DNA of 32,408 nucleotides from Bacteroidales bacterium (lineage in GTDB: Bacteria; Bacteroidota; Bacteroidia; Bacteroidales; Marinilabiliaceae). Each line of letters begins with the position of its first letter. The first letter of the stretch is position 1. Shown here in pieces: positions 15,810-24,800 of the stretch. The notes below the pieces were generated by a model. The model made no database searches and was not told where the DNA came from. It worked only from the letters and a program-made list of their open reading frames with translations. A program made the position numbers and the translations under genes. The stretch spans positions 1-32,408 of the forward strand of contig JAGCYH010000008.1 of the NCBI GenBank assembly GCA_017960905.1, in the 5' to 3' direction.

Positions 15810-17381
15810 ATGCCTAAAAGACACACAACATTAGAATTCATAGAAAGCGCGAAAAAAGTACATGGGGATATGTATGATTATTCAAAAGTAGTTTACCGCG
15901 ACATTCATACTAAAGTTTGCATTATTTGTCCCGAACATGGGGAGTTTTGGCAAGAACCGAATAATCATATTAGTAGAAAATCTATTTGTCCAAAATGCGC
16001 GGTTAATTCAAAGGCTGCAATATTTAGATTAAGTAAAGAAAGCTTTGTTCAGAAAGCTAATTTGGTTCATAAAGATAAATATGACTATTCGAAAGTAGAA
16101 TACCATAATACTGACGATAAAGTATGTATAATATGCCCCGAACATGGAGATTTTTGGCAAGCGCCACATAATCATCTACATGGATTTGGTTGCCCTAAAT
16201 GCTCGGGTTCGTATATCCCTACTACAGAAGAGTTTGTTGAAGCGGCGAAAGCTAAGTATGGGGATAAATATGACTACTCAAAAGTGGTATACAAAAGTTC
16301 AAAAGAAAAAGTATGCATAATTTGTCCCAAGCATGGAGAGTTTTGGTGTTCTCCCAATAACCATCTTAGTCATCAAAAAGGATGTCCAAAGTGTAGCGGC
16401 AATTACGGTATAGACAAAGACTATTTTATTAAACTTGCAAATGAACGATTTGAAGGCAAATATGATTACTCTAAAATTGAATGGAAAGGATACAGAAAGC
16501 ATGTTATAATAGGTTGTCCTATCCATGGTGAGTTTAAACAAAGTCCAATTTTGCATTTAAAAACTTTAGGATGTCCAAAATGTAGTGGAACATATATGGA
16601 CAAGGAACTATTCATTGAGAAAAGCAAGTCTATTCATGGTGATAAATATGATTATTCCAAAGTTAAATATGATGGGAATAAAACACCTGTTTGTATAATA
16701 TGTCCCAAGCATGGTGAGTTTTTCCAAAAGCCTAACGGTCATCTTATGGGGCATGGTTGCAAAAAATGTTTTTCAGAAGAAAACAGTATCCGGTTGAGAA
16801 AAACAGAAGCAGATTTCATTGCGGCAGCAAATAGTATTCATAAAGGGAAATATGACTATTCACAAATACAATATGTTGATAGAAGTGTTCCTATTAAAAT
16901 TATTTGTCCAAGACATGGCCCTTTCATTCAAGTCCCCCAAAACCATCTTCATGGCTCCGGTTGCCCAATGTGTAATAACAGTGTTTTGGAAGACACTATT
17001 GCAAATCTTTTAAAAAGGCATAATATTCGATTTGTTCCACAAAAGACTTTTAGTTGGCTTCGGTTTAATGGTATAATGTTTCTTGATTTTTATCTGCCCG
17101 ATTACGATATGGCTATTGAATGTCAAGGTATTCAGCATTTTAAAACCATTGATTTCTTTGGTGGAGACGAAGGATTAGAACAGACTAAAAAGAGAGATTT
17201 GACTAAGAAGCAATTGTGTGAAGAGAAGGGAATACAAGTGTTGTATTTTTCTAATCTTGGGATTAAATACCCTTATCCTGTTATAGAAGATAAGGGTCGC
17301 CTTATACATTTCATATTATCAAAAGGTACTTCTGAAAAACCATATTGGACTCCTGACACAGAATTACCCTTTACTTATTAG
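15810..17381 (+). CDS. Six-repeat zinc-ribbon (DUF723-type) protein with C-terminal PD-(D/E)xK-like nuclease
   Basis: 523 residues. Six tandem ~60-residue units start near residues 7, 75, 139, 202, 264 and 332. Each has a [E/D]FxxxAxxxHGxKYDYSKVxY helix-strand part, then CxxHGEFxQxPxxHLxGxGCPxC, a four-ligand zinc ribbon or treble clef; these are DUF723 repeats, common in phage homing and HNH-like proteins. The end (about 392-500) is a restriction-like nuclease: LEDTIANLLK, FNGIMFLDFYLPDYDMAIEC followed by QGIQHF, with Asp426, Glu437 and Gln439 forming a D-x10-E-x-Q variant of the catalytic triad, like Vsr-type enzymes. The XRE gene is 18 bp upstream. AT-rich and probably acquired. DNA cleavage guided by the zinc repeats is inference. 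Confidence 0.85.
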   Translation: MPKRHTTLEFIESAKKVHGDMYDYSKVVYRDIHTKVCIICPEHGEFWQEPNNHISRKSICPKCAVNSKAAIFRLSKESFVQKANLVHKDKYDYSKVEYHNTDDKVCIICPEHGDFWQAPHNHLHGFGCPKCSGSYIPTTEEFVEAAKAKYGDKYDYSKVVYKSSKEKVCIICPKHGEFWCSPNNHLSHQKGCPKCSGNYGIDKDYFIKLANERFEGKYDYSKIEWKGYRKHVIIGCPIHGEFKQSPILHLKTLGCPKCSGTYMDKELFIEKSKSIHGDKYDYSKVKYDGNKTPVCIICPKHGEFFQKPNGHLMGHGCKKCFSEENSIRLRKTEADFIAAANSIHKGKYDYSQIQYVDRSVPIKIICPRHGPFIQVPQNHLHGSGCPMCNNSVLEDTIANLLKRHNIRFVPQKTFSWLRFNGIMFLDFYLPDYDMAIECQGIQHFKTIDFFGGDEGLEQTKKRDLTKKQLCEEKGIQVLYFSNLGIKYPYPVIEDKGRLIHFILSKGTSEKPYWTPDTELPFTY

Positions 17382-17560
17382 GTGAAATTGCAGCGTATGA
17401 TTGGTTAATCCGAAGCAGTCATAAGCAGGACTTAACTCGCGACAAGAGACACCTATAGTTTCCTGTTTTACTCTGTGTCTTATTTCAAACCTCCCAAAGA
17501 GAGCAGAAATATGAAATATGTTTTAGGTATCTATAACCCTAATTATCCCTACTTCGCCCG

Positions 17561-18489
17561 CTATTCCACAAACACTTTGGCGCCGTTCATAATATACACA
17601 CCCTTCTTTGTCGGTTTGCCTTGCAGTTTGCGCCCGCTCAAGTCGTAGTAATCGCCTGTGGTCTTGGGTAGATAGCAGCACCTTTATTATTCCTTTCCAT
17701 TTTAAAAGTGTTGCTGCCGTCAACAACAGCCTCTGTGACGTCATATACAACCAAACCGTATCCATACGAGCCATAATTGCCCAAATTCGTTTGGTCACGG
17801 TAGCTGGCGAGGGGAGTGACTGCATACCCGTTGAATGTGGTCGTCCATGTGTTGAAGTCGCCATCGGCATTATTATCCCAATTGTACGATACGTACAGCA
17901 ACGCCTTGTGTACGAGCACGTTTTCGCCGCTGAGGTCAACCGTCCAATTCTCTTCTCTCGAAGTGGTACTTGCGGTGCAATATGCATCTTCTTCGCTGAC
18001 CATAACTTGAACCTCGCCAGTGAAAGAGAAGTTGCGTTTGGTAGGGTTAGCGGTAGGGTAGGCATAATCTTTGCCTAAGTTGCCGTTGTATAAAACAACG
18101 AACGAGAAATCTTTCTCAGTGTTTTCAACACCGTCAGAAAGTACAACTTTGTAACTGATATTCTGATTGTCATTACCGTTTACTGTTTTCTCGGTAATAG
18201 GGCGTATGGTCGGGTCATCGAAAACACAAGTAATCCTATCTCCAGCAGGTAGATTATCAATAGTCTCTGTTCCGATCAACTCTTCGCCCTGGTAAACGCT
18301 GACAGCAATATTCGAACCGGCATTCTCGCTGGAGTTTGTTACTGTTACTGTAAGTTGATTTTGTGTACCTGCGTAAATGGTTGGCACAGAATTGAACTCC
18401 GAAGTCATACTCACGGAGTACTTTTCGGCAAATGCATCGTTGGCAGCGGTAAGCATCAGCGCTATAAGCGGAAGTAATATCTTTTTCAT
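17561..18489 (-). pseudogene. DUF3344-like secreted protein with frameshifted C-terminal tail
   Basis: From 18489 the frame gives a 283-residue protein that stops at 17638. A Sec signal peptide (MKKILLPLIALMLTAANDAFA), an Ig-like/CARDB-type region (VPTIYAGTQNQLTVTVTNSS, about 35-140) and a DUF3344-like domain (VHKALLYVSYNWDNNADGDF, YGLVVYDVTEAVVDGSNTF, about 150-270) are clear. After NNKGAAIYP the frame runs into PRPQAITTT and stop. In another frame the next codons read YYDLSGRKLQGKPTKKGVYI then MNGAKVFVE and stop at 17561, a C-terminal tail typical of secreted Bacteroidales proteins. An indel or small deletion near 17660-17690 seems to have removed the tail. It has its own promoter and a hairpin in the leader. 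Confidence 0.65.
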
Positions 18490-18525
18490 AATTCTGATTT
18501 TTTTATGTCGTTAATAGTTTGCGTT

Positions 18526-18553
18526 ATTCTCGCCCAAATTATTGGGCGAGAAT
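18526..18553 (-). other. Perfect hairpin in the leader of the DUF3344-like gene
   Basis: ATTCTCGCCCAA (18526-18537) pairs perfectly with TTGGGCGAGAAT (18542-18553) around a 4-nt loop. It lies between the -7 element (TATATTTG, 18571-18564, minus strand) and the start at 18489, so it is in the transcribed 5' leader of about 70 nt. It might be a cis-acting RNA element or an operator. Confidence 0.6.
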
Positions 18554-18563
18554 TAACACATCA

Positions 18564-18571
18564 CAAATATA
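18564..18571 (-). promoter_or_regulatory. -7 element of the DUF3344-like gene
   Basis: TATATTTG on the minus strand; about 75 nt before the start codon at 18489. The divergent promoter at 18636 is on the other strand. Confidence 0.5.
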
Positions 18572-18635
18572 CGAAGTTTTTCCGAACCGCAATCGTTTTT
18601 CCCGTTTTTTAGTGTTGGTATCGTCATTTTTTTTA

Positions 18636-18643
18636 TATATTTG
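18636..18643 (+). promoter_or_regulatory. -7 element of the LRR protein gene
   Basis: TATATTTG, with TTGG (18615-18618) 17 bp upstream as a weak -33 box; 18 nt before the start codon at 18661. Confidence 0.5.
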
Positions 18644-18660
18644 CAATACTAATGTGGTAA

Positions 18661-20031
18661 ATGAATAAGAGTATGAGAAAAATAACTGTTTTAGTATTGC
18701 TTGCAACGTTCGCGGCAGCAATCGCAGTCGATGCGCAGACGCATATTTACAGGGTGTCGAACGTGCAGATGGGTTTCGAAAACTCAGAGTCGGGATTGTG
18801 GACTCAAGACGATCAATCGACCGCCTACACGCATATCATTATGTCAGATAGCGAAAGCGGCGGGACCTCCCTTTCGTTTTTTAGCTCTTCGATGGACTAT
18901 AATCATAAATATCTGATGACGCCAATCCGTGACGACGGCGCCGGACAGTATGTTTACGAAGTGGTACGTGTGTCGCCACATGGTCCTATGTGGCAGCAAG
19001 TTATAATCACCAATCAAGGTGGCGGCGCGACCGAATTTGTGCTGAAAAACGCGTCAGACAAGTGGAACGGCAAGATCTTTATGGTCTATTCGACCCGAGA
19101 AACCAAAAGCCGCGAAGGGTTGGATGATTTTTTCAATACGGCCATTGGATACTACGACCCTTTTATAGTTGATGTAGATGATTACGACGACGATGACCCT
19201 TGCGACGGCTCTTTGTGCGTGATAGACGGCTTGCAGTATAGTATTTCGGGCCGTAATGTCGCAGTTGTGGGGTATTCTACTACCGCGACAGACATTGTTA
19301 TTCCGTCAGAAGTAATCATACACGGCAAAGGATACCCCGTTACTACCATTGGCGACCAGAGTTTCCGCGATTTTAACGGACTGCGTTCGGTGGTGCTGCC
19401 CAACACTATTACGAGCATCGAGAGCAATGCATTCCGCCATTGTATCAATCTGGAAACGATAACCATACCAAGCTCGGTCGAGAAGATTGGCCTGGGACCG
19501 TTCTCTGAGTGCCGCAGCCTTGCCAGTATTATGGTCGAGAAAGGCAACAAGTACTTTGTCTCGGTCGACGGTATTCTGTACAATACCGAAAAGACCAAAA
19601 TCGTTCACTATCCGGCCAACAAGGCGGGCAAAACGTTTGTAATACCTTCGACGGTCGAAACAATTGAGTATGGGTCGTTTAGCAATGTGAGGAATTTGGT
19701 ATCGGTAACGATACCAAATTCGGTGAAAAGCATCGAGTGGTGGGCGTTTCCGGGTTGTGGCTCGTTGCGCTCGGTAGAGATACCGAGTTCGGTGAGCAAC
19801 ATTGGGCAGGGCGCATTCAGCTATTGCCGCCAGCTCGAAGCGGTTTACATCCCCCAAACCGTTACCCAAATTGGCGACCGCGCATTCTTAACTTGCCCAA
19901 AGCTGACTATTTACAGCGAAGCTGCTTCAGAACCCGAAGGCTGGCTCCGTCCCTACGACCCCGAAACAGTTAAGGTGGTCTGGAACAGCAATCGTAACGA
20001 TTTCCGCCGCGTGCAAAAGAAAATGAAATAA
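18661..20031 (+). CDS. BspA-type leucine-rich-repeat surface protein
   Basis: 456 residues: signal peptide (MNKSMRKITVLVLLATFAAA then IAVDAQ; start could also be Met5), an N-terminal domain of ~180 residues with an acidic hinge (DVDDYDDDDPCDG), then LRR_5 repeats from about residue 190: VTTIGDQSFRDFNGLRSVVL, ITSIESNAFRHCINLETITI, VEKIGLGPFSECRSLASIMV, VETIEYGSFSNVRNLVSVTI, VKSIEWWAFPGCGSLRSVEI and VSNIGQGAFSYCRQLEAVYI. BspA proteins are surface adhesins that bind matrix proteins or other bacteria. No T9SS tail is present. The SUMF1-like lipoprotein gene follows 12 bp later and is probably co-transcribed. Confidence 0.85.
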   Translation: MNKSMRKITVLVLLATFAAAIAVDAQTHIYRVSNVQMGFENSESGLWTQDDQSTAYTHIIMSDSESGGTSLSFFSSSMDYNHKYLMTPIRDDGAGQYVYEVVRVSPHGPMWQQVIITNQGGGATEFVLKNASDKWNGKIFMVYSTRETKSREGLDDFFNTAIGYYDPFIVDVDDYDDDDPCDGSLCVIDGLQYSISGRNVAVVGYSTTATDIVIPSEVIIHGKGYPVTTIGDQSFRDFNGLRSVVLPNTITSIESNAFRHCINLETITIPSSVEKIGLGPFSECRSLASIMVEKGNKYFVSVDGILYNTEKTKIVHYPANKAGKTFVIPSTVETIEYGSFSNVRNLVSVTIPNSVKSIEWWAFPGCGSLRSVEIPSSVSNIGQGAFSYCRQLEAVYIPQTVTQIGDRAFLTCPKLTIYSEAASEPEGWLRPYDPETVKVVWNSNRNDFRRVQKKMK

Positions 20032-20043
20032 CAAAGACTAAAA

Positions 20044-21348
20044 ATGAGACCGGTAATGATGAATGCAGCCGAATTGTCAAAAGGTTTTATTTTATCAGCA
20101 GCTTTGCTGCTGATGAGTTCATGCTCGTACATGCAGCAAGTTGCCGACGCGGGGCAAACAACTGCCGCAAAGGCCGAGGCATCTGAAAAAACATCGGCAC
20201 AGCCCGTGGCGGTAAATACCGCCACGAAGCAGCCGGCCCAGCAGCCGTCAGCAACCCGACCGACTGCATCAAACACAGCTGGTAACGCACTCAGAATCAA
20301 TAACCCGAAATACGGAAGAATAACGGCCGACAAAAGCTCGCCTAAAGCCGGCGAGCAAGTTGCACTCACAGTCCACCTCCCGGCGGACTGCGAGTTGGCA
20401 TCTCTTTCTGTTGCCGACTCAAAAGGTAACCTTTTGAGCGTATCAGCCGACGGCTCGTTCGTAATGCCAAGCGGCACCGCAACCGTAAGCGCCCAGGTAG
20501 TGAAACCCGACAACACCGACATGGTCGCGGTGAAAGGCGCTACGATAGAAAAGAAAGTAATGGCCTCACCGTCAATCTTCCACGACAAAGTGCCGCTCAC
20601 GGTCAACGACTATTATATTTGCGACCATCCTATAACCCAGGGAGAATGGGAGCGCTACATGACTTACTACGGCGTGGCCTCCAAGGGAACGGAATACGGC
20701 CAGTCGGACGCCTACGACGCCTACAAGCCGAAACCTGAGCTCGGCATCGGAAAGGATTACCCCGTTTACTATGTCAGTCCGATGGAGGTCATCATCTACT
20801 GCAACCTGATGAGCATGGCTCAAGGTCTTGAGCCATGCTATTACGACGAACAGCATCAGTGCGACCCAAAAGAGTGGGCCAAGAACCCTGCGTTCAAAAT
20901 AGCAACCGACGCTAATGGTAAATACTACGTAAACGATTACGTTTTCAGTGGTTTCGCACTCGACTGCAACGAACAGGCTAACGGATACCGCATCCTCTCC
21001 GAAGCGGAGTGGGAATATGCCGCGCGCGAAGGAAACGACGGTTTTAAGCCAGAACACTACAAGATAACCACTTGGGACCGTGAGACTTACGAGAGCACAC
21101 GCTGGGCCGATGGCGAGCCGCATCCCATAAAGCAAAAGGCACCTAACGCGCTCGGTATTTACGACCTGATGGACAATCAGGCCTACACGTCCGACGGCGT
21201 GCTGCGCGGCGGACAGGCCTACCCGGTAAGCAACAACTACACCGTGCGCGCCCGCTACACCTTCAACATCTCGTCCGACACCCGCAACAGCTTCGGCTTC
21301 CGCTTGGTTCGCACAAAAAAACAGCCGAAATATGTTGTGTATCAGTAG
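20044..21348 (+). CDS. SUMF1/FGE-fold lipoprotein with InlB-like repeat
   Basis: 434 residues: lipoprotein signal (Cys27 in LLLMSSCSYM), Ala/Thr/Gln-rich linker to ~90, an InlB-B-like/bacterial repeat domain (KYGRITADKSSPKAGEQVAL, SVSADGSFVMPSGTATVSA, about 98-165), then a SUMF1 (formylglycine-generating-like, GldK/PorK type) domain: YYICDHPITQGEWERYM, PVYYVSPMEVIIYCN, GYRILSEAEWEYAAREG, NALGIYDLMDN, VLRGGQAY and SFGFRLVRT. The usual GNVWEWC block after YDLM is replaced by a short DNQAYTSDG, so it lacks part of the fold core and is likely non-catalytic. It follows the LRR gene in one unit; start could be Met1, 5 or 6. Confidence 0.8.
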   Translation: MRPVMMNAAELSKGFILSAALLLMSSCSYMQQVADAGQTTAAKAEASEKTSAQPVAVNTATKQPAQQPSATRPTASNTAGNALRINNPKYGRITADKSSPKAGEQVALTVHLPADCELASLSVADSKGNLLSVSADGSFVMPSGTATVSAQVVKPDNTDMVAVKGATIEKKVMASPSIFHDKVPLTVNDYYICDHPITQGEWERYMTYYGVASKGTEYGQSDAYDAYKPKPELGIGKDYPVYYVSPMEVIIYCNLMSMAQGLEPCYYDEQHQCDPKEWAKNPAFKIATDANGKYYVNDYVFSGFALDCNEQANGYRILSEAEWEYAAREGNDGFKPEHYKITTWDRETYESTRWADGEPHPIKQKAPNALGIYDLMDNQAYTSDGVLRGGQAYPVSNNYTVRARYTFNISSDTRNSFGFRLVRTKKQPKYVVYQ

Positions 21349-21397
21349 AGAATGTGTTTTCGGGATATACTGACAGAAACAAAAAGAAAAGAACATG

Positions 21398-21405
21398 TAT
21401 ATTTG
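21398..21405 (+). promoter_or_regulatory. -7 element of the antitoxin gene
   Basis: TATATTTG, 30 nt before the likely start at 21436; no clear -33 box. Confidence 0.4.
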
Positions 21406-21426
21406 CTTACGTGAAAACAACTAAAA

Positions 21427-21645
21427 ATGAGATTTATGGCAACAATGACAATAAATTACGATGCGCGAAACAAGGCTGTCCGCTCAATTGTGAGAATGAT
21501 TGAGGAGTCGGGTCTGTTTGACATAATGAAAGCTCTGCCGAAAAAAAGCCCTTATAGCAAGGCTTTTGTTGATAAAATAAAAAAGGCCGAAGCTGAATTG
21601 GATAACGGATTAGGAATTGAAGTAACTGACATAAATGCCTTATAG
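21427..21645 (+). CDS. Small antitoxin-like protein (DUF2683-like)
   Basis: 72 residues (68 if translation starts at 21436, MATMTINYDARNKAVRSIVR). The opening TINYDARNKAVRSIVRMIEE matches small Bacteroidota proteins annotated DUF2683 or as antitoxins, with a short beta strand followed by a helix. The C-terminus (DNGLGIEVTDINAL) overlaps by 11 nt the start of a truncated RelE/ParE-like reading frame, the usual layout of a toxin-antitoxin operon. It would neutralise the toxin and repress its own promoter, but here the toxin is broken. Confidence 0.65.
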   Translation: MRFMATMTINYDARNKAVRSIVRMIEESGLFDIMKALPKKSPYSKAFVDKIKKAEAELDNGLGIEVTDINAL

Positions 21646-21694
21646 AGTTATTTTATCGCCTACTGCAATGAATGATTTCTGGTGTTTTTTGTAG
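21635..21694 (+). pseudogene. Truncated RelE/ParE-like toxin remnant
   Basis: ATG at 21635 overlaps the antitoxin by 11 nt and reads MPYRVILSPTAMNDFWCFL and TAG. MPYRVILSPTAxxDF is a typical RelE/ParE N-terminus (strand 1 and helix 1), but only 19 residues remain of about 95. The following 120 bp hold no continuation that I can see. Confidence 0.6.
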
Positions 21695-21795
21695 ATTTGG
21701 TAGTTTAGTCAGTTGTTCTCGGTTTTTTGTTAAAAATCAGTTGATTATTTATTTTTTATTTTGGTGATATAAAATGAAAATGCCGTGTGATATTC

Positions 21796-21826
21796 TTTGA
21801 TTTTTGCTTTTTGGCGGTTATCTTTG
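21796..21826 (+). promoter_or_regulatory. Promoter of the helicase-KilA-methyltransferase operon
   Basis: TTTG (21796-21799), 19-bp spacer, TATCTTTG (21819-21826): perfect consensus. The first start codon (21857) follows after a leader of about 27 nt containing GAGG. Confidence 0.75.
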
Positions 21827-21856
21827 CAAATCATACATTACACATATTCGAGGATT

Positions 21857-24800
21857 ATGAATAATACGCTTATAGACAATTCGACAGAGGCGTTATCAAT
21901 GACTGCCGTTTTGCGTGAATGTATAAACACCAACGGCATTGATACAATACGCATAGCCACAGGCTTTTGGGACTTGCCAGGAATGGCACTTGTAGAAAGT
22001 GAATTGAGGCAATTTCTTGTTGCCAATCCAGAGCACAAGTTGAAATTGCTTATTGGCAAAGATGCCTATGTCTATGCCTCGATGTTGAAAGAACCAAAAT
22101 TCAAAGACGCTTCGTACCCAGACGATTTCATTCGCATTGGGCTTGACGAATTGGCTGATAATCTGAAAGAGGAACATTTGAACGCTTTGCAGTTGTTGTT
22201 GGACTTCTGCAAAGGCGATAACCCACAGATTGAGGTGCGGAAATTCAAACATAACGAGAACGACGAAACGCAGTTCCTGCATTCAAAATGTTATGTTTTT
22301 ACGCAAGGTGTTGACAGAACGGGCATTGGAATAGTCGGCAGTTCTAACTTCACCAAGCAAGGGCTTGAAGGCAACGCCGAACTCAATTATTGCGAGGAAG
22401 AAGCAAGAATAGTGTGCTATCCAAACGTAGAAGGCAGCACGAAAAAAGGCCACGTTGTTTGGTTCGAGGAAAAATGGGCGTTGGCCGACGATTGGACAAA
22501 AGAATTTTTGGAGCAAGTTGTAAAGAAATCGAAAGCAGTTGAGGAACTGAAAAAGCAACACCCCGAACCGCAGCCAGAACAACAACCCGAACTCGAACCG
22601 CAAAAGGAAACTCTCTCACCGTACGAGGTTTATATCAAATATTTGCAAATGCACTTCGGCGACATTGCCGACACGGCAAACGACGGATTGCTCAAATCGT
22701 ATCTGCCAAGCGAATACAAACCTTTGTCGTATCAGATTGACGCAGTAAAACAATGTTTTCACATAATGAAGCATTATGGCGGTTTCTTCCTTGCCGATGT
22801 GGTAGGACTTGGCAAAACGGTGGTAGCGTTGTTGGTAGTAAAACGTTTCATAGAAGAAACGAGAGACAACAACAAAGTTCTGTTAATAATGCCGCCTGCC
22901 ATACGACCTGCATGGGAGAGCACTATAAAAGCGTTTGATGCTGAAGCATCAAACAAAATGGTTGACCACATAACAATAGTAACAACTGGCAGTATAGGCA
23001 AAATAGACGGTACTGATAATATAGATACTGAAATCGACGCCGACGAATTCGAAAGCACTTTACCTACAGAACCGTTCGGACTGATAATGATAGATGAAAG
23101 TCACAACTTCCGTAACAGCGAAACGTTGAAATATAAGGCTCTCGATGCGCTGATAGACAATATTACTATGCAAACAGGCCAGCCGCCATACGTGGGTCTA
23201 ATGAGTGCTACTCCGCAAAACAACTCCCCAAAAGACCTTCAGAATCAAATATATTTGTTTGAACGCAATCCGCAGAAGTCGCACTTTACTGACGTTCCCG
23301 GTGGACGCCTTGATAGCTTCTTCGCCGACAAACAGCAAATATTCAAGAACTATCGCAACGACCCGTCGGAAGCGGCGCGGAAAGCTCTTAAAGAGCTTTC
23401 TGCCGACATACGCCAGCGTGTGCTCGACCACATTGTGGTGCGCCGTACGCGCACCGACATACAAAAACACTACGCTGCCGACAGTGCCTCGCTGCACTTT
23501 CCGACCGTTTGTCCGCCACACCGCATCGACTATGAGATGGACGAAAAGCTGGTCGCTCTGTTCGCCGACACGGTAAGAATAATTCTCCCTGCCGAAGAAG
23601 GCCAGCTTGACGATGGCGAACATCTTGGTTATTACCGCTATATGGCCATCAACTATTTTAGCGACAAGGCAAACGCACAGCAGTACGAAAAACACAATCT
23701 TACTGTAGAAGGCATCAGCGCTCGACTTGCAAAAATAATGCAGATACTGTTGGTAAAACGCCTCGAAAGCAGTTTCGAGGCCTTTAAGGAATCGCTCAAC
23801 AACCTTCGGCAATATACTAAAAACATGCTCGAGATGCTCGAGCGCGACTGCGTTTTTGTTTGTCCCGATATTGATGTGAATGCCGAATTCCGCAACGCTG
23901 ATTATGAATTCGATGCCACTGCGGCTGCTGTCAGAGCAAAAATCGCACATAAAAAGGGTAGGAACCACGAATTCCGTGCTTCAGATTTCAAATCGGGATA
24001 CAAGAAGCTTCTTGAAGCCGACTATGACCTAATAGACAAACTTTGCAAACGTTGGGATAATAACGATTTAGACCCGAAATTCGACACCTTCAAAGAGGCT
24101 CTCAAAGAGCAGCTTTTCGCAGCCGACATCAACAATCCGCATCATTACGACGAGCCCCGCCTCGTCGTATTTACCGAAGCCATTGCCACACAAAAGACCC
24201 TCTCTCGCTATCTCAAGTCGAAGAAATACAAGGTTTTGGAGGTTAGTGCTGCCAATCGTAACGACTTGCAAGAGGCCATCCGTCGCAACTTCGACGCCAA
24301 CTGCCCCGACAGTGAAAAAGAAGACCGCTACAACATACTGGTTACAACCGAAGTATTGGCCGAAGGCGTCAACTTGCACCGCGCCAATGTTATACTGAAC
24401 TACGATACGCCGTGGAACGCCACACGCCTTATGCAGCGCATAGGGCGCGTGAACCGAATAGGGTCGAAAGAGGACAAAGTGCACGTATTCAACTTCTACC
24501 CAACAACGCAGTCGAACAGCCAGATACATCTGATAGAAAAGGCATACGCCAAACTGCAAGCCTTTCACACCATGTTTGGCGAAGACAATCAGGTATTCTC
24601 TGAGATGGAGGAACTGTCGGAAGCAAACTTCAACCAATTGGTGAATGGCGAGGAATCGGCATTCGCGCAGTATTTTGCTGATTTGAAGCAATTTGCGTCT
24701 GAACATACCGAACGATATGAAGTGTTGAAAACTATGGAAGCAAGGAATCTGGGCGGTAAAATAATTACCGACACCGACTCTCTTGTTCTTGTAGCTACCG

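Noticed and set aside
17382..17560. Possible gene or RNA in the gap after the zinc-ribbon nuclease
   Set aside because: No frame, no convincing hairpin (only six weak pairs, AGACAC with GTGTCT across a long loop) and no promoter seen.
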